A stretch of DNA of 16,602 nt from positions 1 to 16,602 of the forward strand of contig CAIOKL010000271.1 of assembly GCA_903858915.1 (NCBI GenBank), written 5' to 3'. The stretch's first letter is position 1. The number at the start of each line of letters is the position of its first letter. This document shows positions 1 to 6,991 of this stretch, piece by piece. This DNA is from an uncultured Alphaproteobacteria bacterium. Lineage in GTDB: Bacteria; Pseudomonadota; Alphaproteobacteria; Rickettsiales; UBA1997. The position numbers and the translations under genes were made by a program. The notes beneath the pieces are model-generated. The model searched no databases. It was not told the DNA's origin and saw only the letters and a list, made by a program, of their open reading frames with translations.

Positions 1-41
1 CGAAAACTCTTTAAAAAATTAAATAAAAATCAGGAGCAAAA

Positions 42-70
42 ATATTAAGCCTTTAAATTTAACATGTCAA
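42..70 (-). promoter_or_regulatory. Strong sigma-70-type promoter firing out of the left edge
   Basis: On the minus strand, TTGACA (65-70) is followed by a 17-nt spacer and TAATAT (42-47). This is a perfect -35, optimal spacing and a 5/6 -10, and the best promoter match in the window. It lies just beyond the 3' end of holA and points away from it, so it should drive something left of position 1. The start site would be near 34-36, leaving at least about 35 nt of leader inside the window. An AT-rich genome yields chance -10 boxes easily, but an exact TTGACA at exactly 17 nt is much less likely by chance. What it transcribes cannot be seen. Confidence 0.6.
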
Positions 71-90
71 GCCCTTCTTTTATTTTTTTT

Positions 91-1125
91 CTAATTAGCC
101 ATTTTCTTAATTAAATAGCCACGAATATAGCTTAGAAAAACAAGCCTCGAAGACATATTACCTTTTTTTAAATTTATTTCTAATTTCTCAAAACTTTGCA
201 AACTTTTAACAATAAATTTTAAAGATAAATTTTGTAAATTTCTTCGAAAATCTGCTTCGATTTTGTAAAAAATCTGCGCGGACTTTACAGCCTCATCGAT
301 ACTCTTGCCAGAATTCTCAATTGAGACCTTTGCGTTATATAATTTTGAAAAATAATTTATTAAATTTCGAACGAGTAAAATTGATTCGTTGCCTCCCTCA
401 AAAGCCTTCTCAGCCCTTAGAAAACACCATTCATAATTTTTACTCGCAAACTGCACCGCAAAATCTTGTAAATTTTCATCTTGATTTGCTGAAATTAATT
501 TTCTGAAAATTTCTAATGATAATTTTTTCTCGTCGCCCAAATAATTTTTAATTTTACCAACTTCATTCACTATTAAATTGCGATCTTTTCCGAAGTTTTT
601 TACCATCAAATTAATGATTTCATTTTCCACAATTATATCATTTTCAACAAAGAGTTCGGATATCGATTTTCTAAGGCTTACGGCATCTTCTTCGTAACAT
701 GGAATTGCCATTAAAAATTGGCTTTCTTCAACTAATTTTCGAAGCGCCGAAGATTTATCTAAATCTCCGCCTTGAATCAAAATAAAATTATCGCTTTTTC
801 TGCCATATTGCGGATCGGATAACAAAATTTTTAACGCTCCAACTGTATGCGCATCGCAGTCTTTAATCATTATCAATCTTCTTCCGCCAAGCATTGAGAT
901 TGAATAAAATTCATCGGTTAAAATTGCTTTATCTTCTTTGATTTTTTCGCTCGATAATTGCGAAACCAGAAATGGATCGGCTAAATCATTAACGATTTTT
1001 TTAGCGATAACTTCGAAACGAAATCTTGTTATTGTAGGCTCTGGACCATATAATAAACAGCCAGAAATTTTCTCATCGGCGATTTTCTTGATATAATTTT
1101 CAACTTGATAGCTTGAAATTTTCAT
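91..1125 (-). CDS. holA: DNA polymerase III subunit delta (clamp-loader subunit)
   Basis: The 344-aa product has the normal length for HolA. It binds and opens the beta sliding clamp within the cytoplasmic clamp-loader complex. Visible signatures are the N-terminal LLYGPEPTITRFR segment (about residues 24-36), which corresponds to the degenerate P-loop region of delta, and the SMLGGRRLIMIKD block (about 77-89). Family members place a beta-clamp-contacting stretch next to that block. An AAA+-like lid follows, then a helical C-terminal collar domain (about 210-344) ending in SYIRGYLIKK. The ATG at 1123-1125 is the first in frame and gives a standard N-terminus; no clear Shine-Dalgarno site precedes it. 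It is divergent from the response-regulator gene with 76 bp between them. In many proteobacteria holA follows lptE or leuS; that side is outside the window. Family assignment rests on recognised motifs. Confidence 0.9.
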   Translation of the reverse strand: MKISSYQVENYIKKIADEKISGCLLYGPEPTITRFRFEVIAKKIVNDLADPFLVSQLSSEKIKEDKAILTDEFYSISMLGGRRLIMIKDCDAHTVGALKILLSDPQYGRKSDNFILIQGGDLDKSSALRKLVEESQFLMAIPCYEEDAVSLRKSISELFVENDIIVENEIINLMVKNFGKDRNLIVNEVGKIKNYLGDEKKLSLEIFRKLISANQDENLQDFAVQFASKNYEWCFLRAEKAFEGGNESILLVRNLINYFSKLYNAKVSIENSGKSIDEAVKSAQIFYKIEADFRRNLQNLSLKFIVKSLQSFEKLEINLKKGNMSSRLVFLSYIRGYLIKKMAN

Positions 1126-1201
1126 TGTAGATTCTGGATTAATTTAAACCAAATTTTTAAATTAAATAATTTGAATAATTTTACAATCTCTTAATAGCGC
1201 C

Positions 1202-1858
1202 ATGCGAATTTTACTCACTGAAGATAATTTTATTGTCGGCAAATCGATCAAACAAATTTTAGAAAATAAAAAATATTTAGTCGATTGGGTTCAAGATGGC
1301 GAATCCTGCGAAACGGCTCTCGAAACCACTAAATTCGACATTATTATTTTAGATATCAACCTTCCTGACATTTCTGGAATTGAAATTATAAAAAAAATTC
1401 GCGCTAAAAAAAATTATACTCCGATCCTTGTGGTTTCTGCGCGCAACTCCATTGAAAATAAAATTGAAGGACTTGATTTGGGCGCCGATGATTATCTCAC
1501 CAAGCCCTTTGATTATGAAGAACTTTTGGCGCGGATAAAGTCTTTGCACCGAAGAAACAAAGGCATTGCCGAGAATATTTTAACCTTTAAAAATATTGAA
1601 CTCGATGTTAATCAACATCTCGTTAAATTTCAAAAAAAAATTGTCGAGGTTTCACCGAAAGAGTTTACTATTCTTAAAATTCTTTTAGAAAATGTCGATC
1701 GTCCAATTTCAAAAAGCCAACTTGAAGAGGCAATTTATAGTTGGAATAATTCAATCGAGAGTAATGCGATTGAGGTTTTTATTCATAATTTGAGAAAAAA
1801 AATTCCGATTGAATTTATCACAACAATTCGCGGAATAGGATACCGCATCGAATCTTAA
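1202..1858 (+). CDS. OmpR/PmrA/QseB-type response regulator
   Basis: The 218-aa two-domain transcription factor has an N-terminal receiver domain (1-118) with acidic pocket E7-D8, phospho-acceptor D51 (in ILDINLPDISG), S79 and K101 (in TKPFDYEELLARI). A C-terminal winged-helix DNA-binding domain (about 125-218) ends in NLRKKIPIEFITTIRGIGYR, the typical OmpR/PhoB recognition helix and wing; the wording is closest to the PmrA/QseB/TctD group. All phosphorelay residues are intact. The ATG at 1202 gives a start flush with the receiver domain; a TACAAT hexamer at 1182-1187 could serve as -10, and no SD is visible. The cognate kinase gene begins 149 bp downstream, an unusually large gap that is filled by a palindromic repeat. 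The PmrA-type box at 3380-3396 is the obvious candidate target. The family is clear; the specific orthologue (pmrA, qseB or another) is not, so no symbol is given. Confidence 0.93.
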   Translation: MRILLTEDNFIVGKSIKQILENKKYLVDWVQDGESCETALETTKFDIIILDINLPDISGIEIIKKIRAKKNYTPILVVSARNSIENKIEGLDLGADDYLTKPFDYEELLARIKSLHRRNKGIAENILTFKNIELDVNQHLVKFQKKIVEVSPKEFTILKILLENVDRPISKSQLEEAIYSWNNSIESNAIEVFIHNLRKKIPIEFITTIRGIGYRIES

Positions 1859-1872
1859 ATGATGCGACTTAA

Positions 1873-1945
1873 TTAAATTTGCTAAAGCAAATTTAGCTTT
1901 CAGTTGAATCGCTTCGTCGCGAATGAATCGCGACATCCGCGATGA
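1873..1945 (+). repeat. Palindromic repeat family A, copy 1 (between regulator and kinase)
   Basis: This 73-bp element contains two hairpins: AAATTTGC-taaa-GCAAATTT and GTCGCGA-atgaa-TCGCGAC. A second copy lies at 12913-12982 in the opposite orientation. The two are near-identical over the whole length, except for a 3-nt shortening of the first hairpin loop and a few substitutions. The local base composition (TCGCGA-rich) is much more GC-rich than its surroundings. Read on the minus strand it is open, coding MSRFIRDEAIQLKAKFA. That recalls Rickettsia palindromic elements, which can sit in frame inside genes, but I see no evidence that it is translated here. It may process, stabilise or attenuate the regulator-kinase transcript. 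Confidence 0.85.
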
Positions 1946-2007
1946 ATTTTGGTTTTTTCGGATTAACGGTTCGTATATTTCACCAATAGAAATAAAGATA
2001 AATAAAC

Positions 2008-3384
2008 ATGAAAATTAGAAAAAAAAATTCATTAAAAATAAATTTAATTTTTAAACTCAATATTGTCTTGTTAATCATTTCGACTTTGGTTTTTTTAATA
2101 AGTTTTCGTGTTGGAAAAAGTGAAATAAATCAGGTTTTTGATGCCGAATTGATCAAATCCGCGCGCCTTATTTTTGAACTCGCTAAGCATGAAAGCTTTA
2201 TAAAAAATTCTCCGCATCTTGACGAAGAACTTCATCAAAAATTTTTCAATCGCTATGATTATGAACTTCACGCCCAAGCTTGGAAAAATAATCAATTAAT
2301 CTATAATTCTGGCGAACATTTAAAGACCTCAAAGCCCAAGGAAGAAGGCTTTAAAGATATTATAATTAATCATGAAACTTGGCGCAGTTTTGCATTTTTT
2401 GACAAAATAAACGATACACAAATTCTAGTTATAGAAAAATTTCATATTCGTGAAAATTTAATTTTTGAAATCGCCCTTGCCTCTTCGGTTGCTTTGTTTT
2501 TGTTATTATTTTTTATAATTATCGTGGTAATTTTTGTAGTAAATAAAGAGCTAAAACCTCTTAAAAATCTTGCCGATGAAGTTTCGTTAATTTCTCTCGG
2601 AAAAATCAAGAAAATTCAAGAAAATAACTTGCCGAATGAGCTTCAGCCTTTTATAAAATCATTTAATTCGTTAATCGAAAAATTATTAAATTCACTCGAA
2701 AATGAAAAAAGATTTACCGATTACGCTGCCCACGAACTCAATACTCCACTTACGGCGATAAGGCTTCAAGCCCAAATATTACTTAATCAAAATCACAATA
2801 AAAATCATCGGCAAGAATTTGAAAATTTAATCGAAGCGGTTGATGGAGCGTCGCATTTAATCAATCAGCTTCTTACTCTTTCAAGGATTAACGGCGGGAT
2901 AGATAAAAATTCGATGAAAAAAATTTCAATAATAAATTTGATTGACGAAATTATTGAAAATTTTGCTAAAGAAATTGCTCAAAAAAATTTAAAAATTACT
3001 AAAAATTTTGAGAATATTTCATCAAAAAATTCAATCGCAATTCATAAAATTTATTGCCAAATTCTTCTTAAAAATTTATTAGATAATGCCATCAAATATA
3101 GCGTCAATAATGGTGCAATCGAAATTGAAGTTGAGAAAAATATCGACACGCTTTCGATAAAAATTATAAATATGAATGACGACACCTCATCAATTGATAC
3201 CAAAAAAGTTTTTGAAAATTTTTATAGATCCAACAAATCACTAAGCACTCGCAATGTCGTCGGCTCTGGGCTTGGACTAGCAATATCAAAGAAAATCGTC
3301 GAATTACATAACGGCTCAATCACCTTCAAATGCATTGGCAACAAAGCCGTAGTTCAAATATTTTTAAAAAATTTAATACCTTAA
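2008..3384 (+). CDS. QseC/PmrB-type sensor histidine kinase
   Basis: This 458-aa inner-membrane kinase should phosphorylate the upstream regulator. TM1 (about 13-34), a periplasmic sensor region (about 35-152) and TM2 (about 153-178) lead to a HAMP-like linker (about 180-232). The dimerisation/phospho-acceptor helix carries H242 (in YAAHELNTPLTAIRLQA). The ATPase domain has an N-box (QILLKNLLDNAIKYS, about 351-365), an F-box (VFENFYRS, about 401-408) and a G2 box GSGLGL (419-424). The G1 box, usually DxGxGI, reads INMNDDTSSID (about 387-397) and lacks both glycines, although the other ATP-binding boxes are intact. The start is the first in-frame ATG and leaves a short basic N-terminus before TM1; no SD is seen. 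Its stop codon lies inside the PmrA-type box of the next operon. The sensed signal is unknown. Confidence 0.92.
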   Translation: MKIRKKNSLKINLIFKLNIVLLIISTLVFLISFRVGKSEINQVFDAELIKSARLIFELAKHESFIKNSPHLDEELHQKFFNRYDYELHAQAWKNNQLIYNSGEHLKTSKPKEEGFKDIIINHETWRSFAFFDKINDTQILVIEKFHIRENLIFEIALASSVALFLLLFFIIIVVIFVVNKELKPLKNLADEVSLISLGKIKKIQENNLPNELQPFIKSFNSLIEKLLNSLENEKRFTDYAAHELNTPLTAIRLQAQILLNQNHNKNHRQEFENLIEAVDGASHLINQLLTLSRINGGIDKNSMKKISIINLIDEIIENFAKEIAQKNLKITKNFENISSKNSIAIHKIYCQILLKNLLDNAIKYSVNNGAIEIEVEKNIDTLSIKIINMNDDTSSIDTKKVFENFYRSNKSLSTRNVVGSGLGLAISKKIVELHNGSITFKCIGNKAVVQIFLKNLIP

Positions 3385-3410
3385 GGTTATCTTAAGAATT
3401 GCATTCTAAT
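3380..3410 (+). promoter_or_regulatory. PmrA-type box plus -10 element driving the antiporter/SulP operon
   Basis: CTTAAG (3380-3385), GTTAT and CTTAAG (3391-3396) form an exact direct repeat with an 11-bp period. That matches the published PmrA/BasR consensus YTTAAK-N5-YTTAAK, and each half is itself palindromic. Eight bases after the second half-site comes TCTAAT (3405-3410), 5/6 to the sigma-70 -10. There is no separate -35: its expected position (about 3382-3387) lies within the box, the arrangement of an activator-dependent promoter. The box overlaps the kinase stop codon (3382-3384). No second exact copy of the paired motif was noticed elsewhere in the window by eye. Confidence 0.7.
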
Positions 3411-3443
3411 TTGTTGGTAAAATAAAATTAAATTTACCAACAA
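3411..3443 (+). promoter_or_regulatory. Perfect 11-bp inverted repeat over the antiporter leader and start codon
   Basis: TTGTTGGTAAA (3411-3421) and TTTACCAACAA (3433-3443) are exact reverse complements around an 11-nt AT spacer. The right arm ends on the A of the ATG start codon. With the predicted -10 at 3405-3410, transcription would begin within the left arm. It could therefore be an operator covering the start site or an RNA hairpin that controls access to the start codon; no SD is present between it and the ATG. Confidence 0.55.
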
Positions 3444-4882
3444 TGTTAGAAAATATAACCACATTACTCCTACTCCCACTTATCTTATCGCAGTTTTGTT
3501 TTTTAACAAAAAAACGCGATTCTTGGTTTTTTGCCATACAAATTTTGGTTAGCATTCTCTGCCTTGAATCCTCTATTTCAATAGGTATTTCGCAGAAAGT
3601 TTTCATTGTCGATTTAGGATTTTTTTCTCTAAAATTCATGTGCGATATTTATAGTTATTTTTTTGGAATCCTTGTAAGCGTAGTGTGGATCTTAACAATT
3701 CTTTATTCGCATTCTTATCTAAAAGACGAAATTCAAAGCAGAAAAATTACTAAATTTTTTTATTATATTTGCTTAACCATCTTTTGCACCTACGGAAACG
3801 CCTACGCCGGCAATTTAGAAACATTTTTTATATTTTATTTTTTGATGATTTTATTTACCGCGCCTTTAATAATTTTAGAAATAAATAAATCAACAATCAG
3901 GGCTTATAGATTATATCTCAAAACCCAAATTTACACCTCACTTTTTTTATTTTTACCCGCCATAATTTTGTTAAAATATTTTAAAATTAACACCGATTTC
4001 ATTGCCGACAATCGCGATTTCTTACTACAAAATCATCAATTCGCGAGCCTGATAATGTTTTTATTTATTTTTGGTGTCGCCAAAAATTGCGTCTTACCTT
4101 TTCATCGCTGGATTACACGGACCACTGTGGCATCAACTCCCGTAAGCGCTTTACTACATTCTGTCGCCGCCGTAAAATCTGGCTCATTCATAATTATTAA
4201 AATTGCGGTTTATATTTATTCACTAAATTATACTAAATTTCTTTCGGAAAATTTCTTTTATTGCGGGTGGATTTTTTATTTATGTGGCATCACTGCGGTT
4301 TACTCCGCCTATCGCGCATACAAAACCACCAAATTAAAAAGTCGCTTCGCTTATTCAACAATTTCACAATTATCTTACATTTTATCTTCAATTTTTATCG
4401 CCAATAAATTAGCGATTATGGGCGCAGTTTTACACATAATTTCTCACTCTTTGTGCAAAATTACTTTATTTTTTATCGCCGGAATTTTCAGCTCAGTCTA
4501 TGGAATTCATGGCACCAAAGAGGCGGCCAAACTCGCTCCGCATTTAAAATTTTGGATCGCTTGCTTGGCATTTTGTGGCGCTTCAATCATTGGCATTCCT
4601 TATTTACCAGGATCGTTCGGCAAAGATTTAATGATAATTTCTGAAATGCAAACTCACCATTATTCGTCGGTGATTTTTTTAATTTGCGGAAGTCTCATCA
4701 ATATTTTGTATATTTTTCCAATTATTAAAGCCGGTTTTTTTTCTAAAAAAGTTGCCAAAATACATTTGAAAGAAATTCCCCTAACCATGCGTTTAGCCAT
4801 AATAATAGCGGTTTCGTTGGCATTAACAATGAGTTTTTTTATTAATGATTTAATCAATTTTTTCAAAATTTATGAAGTATGA
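3443..4882 (+). CDS. MrpD/NuoL-like proton-conducting membrane subunit
   Basis: This 479-aa polytopic inner-membrane protein (about 13-14 predicted helices) belongs to the proton-antiporter family shared by NuoL/M/N, MrpA/D and DabB. Family signatures are AKNCVLPFHRWITR (213-226), STPVSALLHSVAAVKSGSF (231-249, with the conserved TM7 lysine K245), RFAYSTISQLSYI (301-313), and HIISHSLCKITLFF (331-344, with the conserved lysine K339). The TM5 region FFIFYFLMILFTAPLII (128-144) aligns with the usual FxFYELLTLxTYPL pattern, but F133 stands where the functional glutamate is normally found. It could be a solitary Mrp-type subunit or a DabB-like partner of another transporter; no other Mrp, Nuo or DUF2309 gene is nearby. 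It overlaps the downstream SulP gene by 11 nt, implying coupled translation, and follows the PmrA-type box. The ATG at 3443 fits the first helix. Confidence 0.85.
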   Translation: MLENITTLLLLPLILSQFCFLTKKRDSWFFAIQILVSILCLESSISIGISQKVFIVDLGFFSLKFMCDIYSYFFGILVSVVWILTILYSHSYLKDEIQSRKITKFFYYICLTIFCTYGNAYAGNLETFFIFYFLMILFTAPLIILEINKSTIRAYRLYLKTQIYTSLFLFLPAIILLKYFKINTDFIADNRDFLLQNHQFASLIMFLFIFGVAKNCVLPFHRWITRTTVASTPVSALLHSVAAVKSGSFIIIKIAVYIYSLNYTKFLSENFFYCGWIFYLCGITAVYSAYRAYKTTKLKSRFAYSTISQLSYILSSIFIANKLAIMGAVLHIISHSLCKITLFFIAGIFSSVYGIHGTKEAAKLAPHLKFWIACLAFCGASIIGIPYLPGSFGKDLMIISEMQTHHYSSVIFLICGSLINILYIFPIIKAGFFSKKVAKIHLKEIPLTMRLAIIIAVSLALTMSFFINDLINFFKIYEV

Positions 4883-6143
4883 ATTAAAGCAAAATTTTAT
4901 TGCCGGATTATTGGTTTCTTTCATTGCCCTACCCTTATGTATCGCCATTTCGGGCGCTTCGGAATTTCCATTATTAGCGGGCGTAATCACCGCTATAATT
5001 GGTGGCATTTTTGTTTCGCAAATTAATGGATCACGAGTCGCGATTACTGGACCGGCGGCCGGAATGATCGTGGTGATTTTTGATGCGGTCGAAAAACTCG
5101 GCAATGGCAATAATTTTGAAGGCTATAAATACACTTTATCGGCGATAGTTTTTGCTAGTCTCATGCAGATTGCAACCTCTTATACCAAGCTTCCACAACT
5201 TATGCGTAAATTTCCTGAATATATAATTCGAGGCATGATGATTGCGATTGGCACCATCGTTTTTCTCAAGCAAATTTTTATTTTATGCGGACATAAAGCC
5301 CCTCGCGTAAGCACTCTCGAATTTTTTATTCATATTCCAAAGGAAGCCTTCTTGGGCGCCAATCTTGAGAGTCTAGCGCTTGGAATTTTTGCTATATTTT
5401 TTATTTTAATTTGGAAAAAATATTTAGAAAAAAAATATCGTCTTTGCAAAATCATACCCGTATATTTATTAACAATTTTTATCGGCGCAATTTTAGCCAA
5501 AATATTTGATATTCAACATCATCAACATTTTATAATGAAAGCCTTCTCCGACCCTTTAGAATCAAGCTTTATCACCATATCAAAAAATATTTCCGATACC
5601 ATAAATTTTCCAAATTTTTCAATGATTTATTCGTTAAAATTTTGGATCGCAACTTTTACCATTTACGCAGTCGGCTCTTTAGAAACAATATTGTCGGCAA
5701 TTGCGATTGATAAAATTGATCCACAAAAAAATCATACTAATCTCTCCAAAGATATTCGTGCCATCGGCATCGGCAACGCAATCTGCGGAAGTCTCGGCGC
5801 CTTACCGATGATTGCCGAAATCGTTCGCAGTTCCGCCAGCATTTCTTATGGCGCCACCAATAAATTTGCCAATTTTTTTCACGGAATTTGCTTGTTATTG
5901 ATGATTACTTTATTTCAAAAATATTTAAATTTTATTCCTCTTTCAATTTTGGCTGGAATGCTGATAATCATTGCTTTAACGATGATTAACATTAATAATC
6001 TTATCGAACATTTTCATGAAAATAAAAAAGAATTTTTTATAATTTTAGCAATTGTTTTTTTTACTTTGTATATTGATCTTTTGGCGGGAATCGCAAGTGG
6101 CTTGTGCCTTCATTTTATCGCACACAAAAAATGGCAAAGATAA
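4872..6143 (+). CDS. SulP (SLC26) family anion transporter without STAS domain
   Basis: This 423-aa inner-membrane carrier, about 12-14 helices, has SulP-family motifs in order: AGLLVSFIALPLCIAISGAS (11-30), SRVAITGPAAGMIVV (54-68), FPEYIIRGMMIAIGTIVFLKQ (about 114-134, split across TM ends), SLETILSAIAIDKIDPQ (269-285) and EIVRSSASISYGATNKFANF (316-335) followed by FHG. The GPAAG and IVRSSA...FHG wording is that of a SulP subgroup often linked to bicarbonate transport and carbonic anhydrases. The substrate could equally be sulfate or another anion. It ends soon after the last helix (FIAHKKWQR), so the cytoplasmic STAS domain found in many SulP proteins is absent. It overlaps the upstream subunit gene by 11 nt and the next gene by 13 nt, so all three are likely one transcript with coupled translation. 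Confidence 0.88.
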   Translation: MKYELKQNFIAGLLVSFIALPLCIAISGASEFPLLAGVITAIIGGIFVSQINGSRVAITGPAAGMIVVIFDAVEKLGNGNNFEGYKYTLSAIVFASLMQIATSYTKLPQLMRKFPEYIIRGMMIAIGTIVFLKQIFILCGHKAPRVSTLEFFIHIPKEAFLGANLESLALGIFAIFFILIWKKYLEKKYRLCKIIPVYLLTIFIGAILAKIFDIQHHQHFIMKAFSDPLESSFITISKNISDTINFPNFSMIYSLKFWIATFTIYAVGSLETILSAIAIDKIDPQKNHTNLSKDIRAIGIGNAICGSLGALPMIAEIVRSSASISYGATNKFANFFHGICLLLMITLFQKYLNFIPLSILAGMLIIIALTMININNLIEHFHENKKEFFIILAIVFFTLYIDLLAGIASGLCLHFIAHKKWQR

Positions 6144-6955
6144 TTTTAATTTTCTGTTTAATTTTTGTAAATTTTAGCAATTGTTTTGCTCAAAATAATT
6201 TAGAAAAAAAATATAATTTACAAAGCCTTACCACATTTTCATCAGCCAAAGGCAATGCTTTTGGCGAATCAACGCGACGACAATTACTTAATAATTTTAG
6301 CGAATTACCGCTTTCAAATTTAATGGCGATTGGCGAAATTATTCAATTTAGCCATGTAAAATCTTCTTATAAAAATAACTCGGAAAGCTACAGCCTCAAT
6401 TCCGCAGAATTTTTTCATCGTTATCGGTTTTTGGCCACCAAATATGCAAATTTTATTATTCACAATTCCTATAAATTTCAGGGAATTTATAATGACAATA
6501 AATACTTATCATTAATGCCTAAGCAAAATGATTATGAGTTGCGAATGCTAATTGCTCACAATATGACCGATCGCTTAATTAACAATATTCTGCACAGCGA
6601 AAAACCTTATTTTGCTCGACTCGAAATCGCTTATCGATATAGATTTAACAACCCCTTTGACGAGATTCGCCAAAGATTTTATTTGGGCATAAAGCTCAAT
6701 CAAAAATTTTCGTTTTTATTGCAACAAGATTTAAGTTGGGCGGTTAAAGTCCATGAAACCGCAACGCGTAACAGCCCGAGGCAAATGCAAAATTTTCAAT
6801 TTTCTAAAAATTTTAACAGCGTTATTTCTCCAAGTTTAATTTATAAAATCGATCGCAATAATTCGGTGCAAATTGCTTATTTTAAAAGGCTCGGGGGTAA
6901 TGATTTGCAATATGATTCGGCGGGTTTTAACTTGGGTCTTTTGAATAGTTTTTGA
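6131..6955 (+). CDS. Predicted outer-membrane beta-barrel protein, family uncertain
   Basis: I chose the ATG at 6131 over the in-frame ATG at 6104, because it places a clean signal peptide at the N-terminus (basic MAK, hydrophobic core, small-residue end NCFAQ, residues 1-21). Translation from 6104 would add nine unconvincing residues before it. The mature part (about 253 aa) is full of alternating aromatic/polar strands such as FFHRYRFLATKYANFIIHNS, LEIAYRYRF and IRQRFYLGIKLNQKFSFLLQ. It ends in a phenylalanine (GLLNSF), a classic outer-membrane barrel terminus. The length suggests 10-12 strands, somewhat like DUF2490-type proteins, but I cannot assign a family. It overlaps the SulP gene by 13 nt, so it belongs to the same operon; a role as a channel or porin for the SulP substrate is inference. 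Confidence 0.7.
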   Translation: MAKIILIFCLIFVNFSNCFAQNNLEKKYNLQSLTTFSSAKGNAFGESTRRQLLNNFSELPLSNLMAIGEIIQFSHVKSSYKNNSESYSLNSAEFFHRYRFLATKYANFIIHNSYKFQGIYNDNKYLSLMPKQNDYELRMLIAHNMTDRLINNILHSEKPYFARLEIAYRYRFNNPFDEIRQRFYLGIKLNQKFSFLLQQDLSWAVKVHETATRNSPRQMQNFQFSKNFNSVISPSLIYKIDRNNSVQIAYFKRLGGNDLQYDSAGFNLGLLNSF

Positions 6956-6956
6956 A

Positions 6957-6975
6957 AGATTTTTCAAAAAAATCT
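6957..6975. other. Short AT hairpin between convergent genes
   Basis: AGATTTTT, 3-nt loop, AAAAATCT lies two bases after the stop of the outer-membrane gene and 16 bases before the end of convergent tilS. It is the only hairpin in the gap. It has no GC in the stem core and no following U-run on either strand, so terminator function is weakly supported. Confidence 0.25.
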
Positions 6976-6991
6976 AGTTAAAAATAATACT

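Noticed and set aside
6104..6130. Upstream ATG for the outer-membrane protein
   Set aside because: Adds MPSFYRTQK before a clean signal peptide; the 6131 start fits better and still overlaps the SulP stop.
3443..6955. Naming the operon dabAB or mrp
   Set aside because: There is no DUF2309 (DabA) protein and no other Mrp subunit in the window, so either name would be unsupported.
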